A DNA stretch of 64,000 nt from Treponema sp. (GTDB lineage: Bacteria > Spirochaetota > Spirochaetia > Treponematales > Breznakiellaceae): positions 1 through 64,000 of the forward strand of contig WQXU01000008.1 of the NCBI GenBank assembly GCA_009781635.1, read 5' to 3'. The notes beneath the pieces were generated by a model. The model saw only the letters and a list, made by a program, of their open reading frames with translations. It had not been told where the DNA came from and searched no databases. How positions within the stretch are numbered: position 1 is the stretch's first letter; each line of letters begins with the position of its first letter. The translations under genes were made by a program, and so were the position numbers. Shown in pieces: positions 61,581-64,000 of this stretch.

Positions 61581-64000
61581 AAAGAACTCCCATATCTACT
61601 GTCTGCACTCGCCCGGGACGCGGAGCGTTAATCACAAAACTATTTTCAGCTGTCCTGCCCCGCTGTTCTATCCTGCCGTTATTGTTGTAGAATACAGCTT
61701 CCACCTGCCATGTGTAATTCCCTGATTCTCCCAATAGGGAAATATCCAGGTTGTGGTTTAATTGACTTCTTGTTTCAGTCTGATAAACCTGCTGGCGCTG
61801 CACAGAGGATTCCCTGTAAATTGTAAATATGTATGAGTTTGCGCCCTGTACCGCTGTCCAGCTAAATTCAATTTGTCTTTGTTCGCGAAGCTGCTGCGGG
61901 CCGAGAGTATAACCTGCAGAAGGAGATCTGTTCTCCGCAGCGGGCAGCAGCGGAATTGGCTGTACCCGTAACTGCCTCGGCGATTGGGCTGTTACAAGAC
62001 GGCCGCTTCTTGTACGCGCTTCAACCGACCAGTACCAAAGGCCTTCCTGCAGAGCGTTAATCGAAACAGTACGCTGGGGATTAATGATTTCAATATCGGG
62101 ACGCCCAACGCCGGGATTTGCGCGGCGTGAAAGAACAAACCTGGAAGAAACAATTTCTTCGTCGATATCCCAGCGGAACTGCGTCGGCTGCCTGAGCGCT
62201 ATAAGCCCCGGAACAACTGCATCATTGGAAGGAGAAATCAATCTGACAAAAACAGGAGGAGGAGGTTGAGTTATTGATGCAGCGGCAGCTTCAAGCGACC
62301 TCGCAGCGATAGCTTCAAGCGACATTGCAGCGGCAGCAGTATCTCCGGCTATTGCTTCGGACATTATAAACTGCCAGTCTGCTTCAGTTTGTCTTAACGC
62401 AAACGGCATGGCCTGTTCAATTGCTGCGGCAGTCTCTTCCAGGGCTGGATTTGCAATCCAGGCAACCGGAGCCGCTTCGACATTAAACCTGCGCGCAACA
62501 GCAGGAACAACAGGCCCATCATCCCTTGCGCTGACCCGCCAGTACCACTCTCCCGGAGGAAGGGAAATACCGCTGTAATTATATCCTGTAACAGGCACAT
62601 CAAGCTGCATGCGTGAAAAATCAGGCAGAGATGAAACCTGAAAACGCCTGTCATGCATTAAATCCGATTCCCATGTAAAAATTAATTCTGCAGTTTCATC
62701 TTCCCGTAATCTATGGCGATCAGGCGGGAAAAGAAGCCTGTGGATAATTTCCTTTTCCATGGCTATAAATGATCTTGCCTGAGCCGGCGCAGAAGAATGT
62801 CCGTCTGCAGTTGTATATATAACTCTCCAGTAATATTGCCCTGGAGCGAGAACGCCGTCATCCGCTCTGTATGTATAAAAATTATCACGAAGCGTTTTTG
62901 TAACTAAGGGATTAATAAAGTTGTTGCTTGCAGAAATCTGAAATGTATAAGAGATAGCTTCGTTAACAGCCGTCCAGGAAAAATGAAAATCACGGCTGTC
63001 CTCTCCCAGAACAACAGGACTGTTTACATTGGGCGACTTTAACTCAACGGCTGCAAGTTCTGCAGCCGGCTGTAATGCAATCTGAAAGGATGATGTTTGC
63101 GAAAAACGCGCCGCGCCTTCAAAGTCTGAAGAAAATACCGGCTGCACACGCCAGTACCAGGTGCCTGTATTCAAATTTGGAATAACAAAAGAGCTTGACT
63201 GTACCTGTCTTGAAATTTCTGGATTATAAAAATCAGGTGAATCTGACAGCTGCAGTATGTAAAATTGCGCATCTGCAATTTCCGACCAGCGGAATTGAAT
63301 CTGCGGCACTGCAGCGCTGCTTTGAAATACATGTCCATGAGCAGGGCTTAAAAGAGAGGGAGCGGATGCATCTGTTACAGATATGCGCCCGCCTGCAAGC
63401 ACATTGCCTTCCAAAGAAAGCCGCCAGTGCCAGAGCCCGGGATTAAAGTCTGCCGCGGTATTTGAATCAAGATTATCAATAATCTGAACAATATTTGCAA
63501 AGTTACGATCCTCTGCAATCTCCAGCCGGAGAAGTTCCGGCTGCTGCATATTTATCCTTGCCCAGGAGAAATCTACGCTTAAAGGATGCTGTTCTGTTTT
63601 TAAAAAACGCGCATTAGGCCGCGGATGTATAACAGCCGCCATGGGCTGCCTCGATTCGTTTCCCTGAGTATCCTGAACAATTAATGAACCGGCAGGTATA
63701 AATGATATTTGCCCGTCCTGCCTTATCTGCGCTTCTCCGTCTGTTACGTTTAAAACAAGGCTTTCATTCCCCAGAATGTCCTGCACTGTCCTTATATTAA
63801 AAACGGTTCCGGGTGCGGCTTCCACAACCCTGTCCCCGATTGACAGCAGCACCGCTTCTCCGTCTCTATTGGCGATAATGCTCGCTTCCCCTGTAAAAAA
63901 CTCAATCTGCAGGGGACGGCCTTCATCTTTTTGTATTCTTATCAGTGTGTTTTCACCTAACTCAATTTCGCTCTCATCGATGTTTAAGACTGCGCCGGAA
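61567..64000 (-). CDS. FecR-domain protein with multiple Fn3-like repeats, partial (start lies beyond right edge)
   Basis: Frame stays open from 63852 to window end (SGAVLNIDESEIELGENTLIRIQKDEGRPLQIEFFTGEASIIANRDGEAV...); repeated YWRV-type motifs. Confidence 0.85.
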   Translation of the reverse strand, partial: SGAVLNIDESEIELGENTLIRIQKDEGRPLQIEFFTGEASIIANRDGEAVLLSIGDRVVEAAPGTVFNIRTVQDILGNESLVLNVTDGEAQIRQDGQISFIPAGSLIVQDTQGNESRQPMAAVIHPRPNARFLKTEQHPLSVDFSWARINMQQPELLRLEIAEDRNFANIVQIIDNLDSNTAADFNPGLWHWRLSLEGNVLAGGRISVTDASAPSLLSPAHGHVFQSSAAVPQIQFRWSEIADAQFYILQLSDSPDFYNPEISRQVQSSSFVIPNLNTGTWYWRVQPVFSSDFEGAARFSQTSSFQIALQPAAELAAVELKSPNVNSPVVLGEDSRDFHFSWTAVNEAISYTFQISASNNFINPLVTKTLRDNFYTYRADDGVLAPGQYYWRVIYTTADGHSSAPAQARSFIAMEKEIIHRLLFPPDRHRLREDETAELIFTWESDLMHDRRFQVSSLPDFSRMQLDVPVTGYNYSGISLPPGEWYWRVSARDDGPVVPAVARRFNVEAAPVAWIANPALEETAAAIEQAMPFALRQTEADWQFIMSEAIAGDTAAAAMSLEAIAARSLEAAAASITQPPPPVFVRLISPSNDAVVPGLIALRQPTQFRWDIDEEIVSSRFVLSRRANPGVGRPDIEIINPQRTVSINALQEGLWYWSVEARTRSGRLVTAQSPRQLRVQPIPLLPAAENRSPSAGYTLGPQQLREQRQIEFSWTAVQGANSYIFTIYRESSVQRQQVYQTETRSQLNHNLDISLLGESGNYTWQVEAVFYNNNGRIEQRGRTAENSFVINAPRPGRVQTVDMGVLYGIH

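Overview
The window looks like a spirochaete (Treponema-like) chromosome segment, judged from recognisable protein families and spirochaete-type gene content; no database search was possible. Bases ~1-8100 form a visibly AT-rich accessory/defence island. It holds (i) an uncharacterised two-gene module with operator-like repeats upstream, (ii) a Shedu-type (SduA/DUF4263) nuclease, (iii) a tight minus-strand operon XRE antitoxin > SIR2-like > HerA-like ATPase > KTSC-domain protein, preceded by a RelE/HigB-type toxin pseudogene with three in-frame nonsense codons but an apparently intact promoter/operator, and (iv) an IS1634-like transposase C-terminal remnant at the island edge. From ~8.2 kb on the content is mostly core: GGDEF protein, LytTR/DUF3021 pair, AAA+ ATPase, malQ, metK, uvrC, MEMO, NFACT/RqcH-like, hemerythrin, ettA, a UPF0175/PIN TA pair, PilZ, HD hydrolase, rpsT, HU, lnt, bactofilin, pncC, rho, rpmE, gpmI, an arabinose cluster (FGGY kinase-araA-araD-abfA), tRNA-Pro(GGG), ispG, AMMECR1, murE, ispH, secF-secD-yajC, and a FecR/Fn3-repeat protein running off the right edge. 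The strongest hunt result is the SIR2-HerA-KTSC operon apparently driven by a toxin-antitoxin promoter whose toxin is dead but whose antitoxin and operator are preserved (possible antitoxin exaptation as a defence regulator). Others: a pre-tRNA-Pro with a 9-bp leader/trailer extension helix, a near-perfect 13-bp hairpin just upstream of rpmE, and a possible loss of the catalytic Asp in the RqcH homologue.
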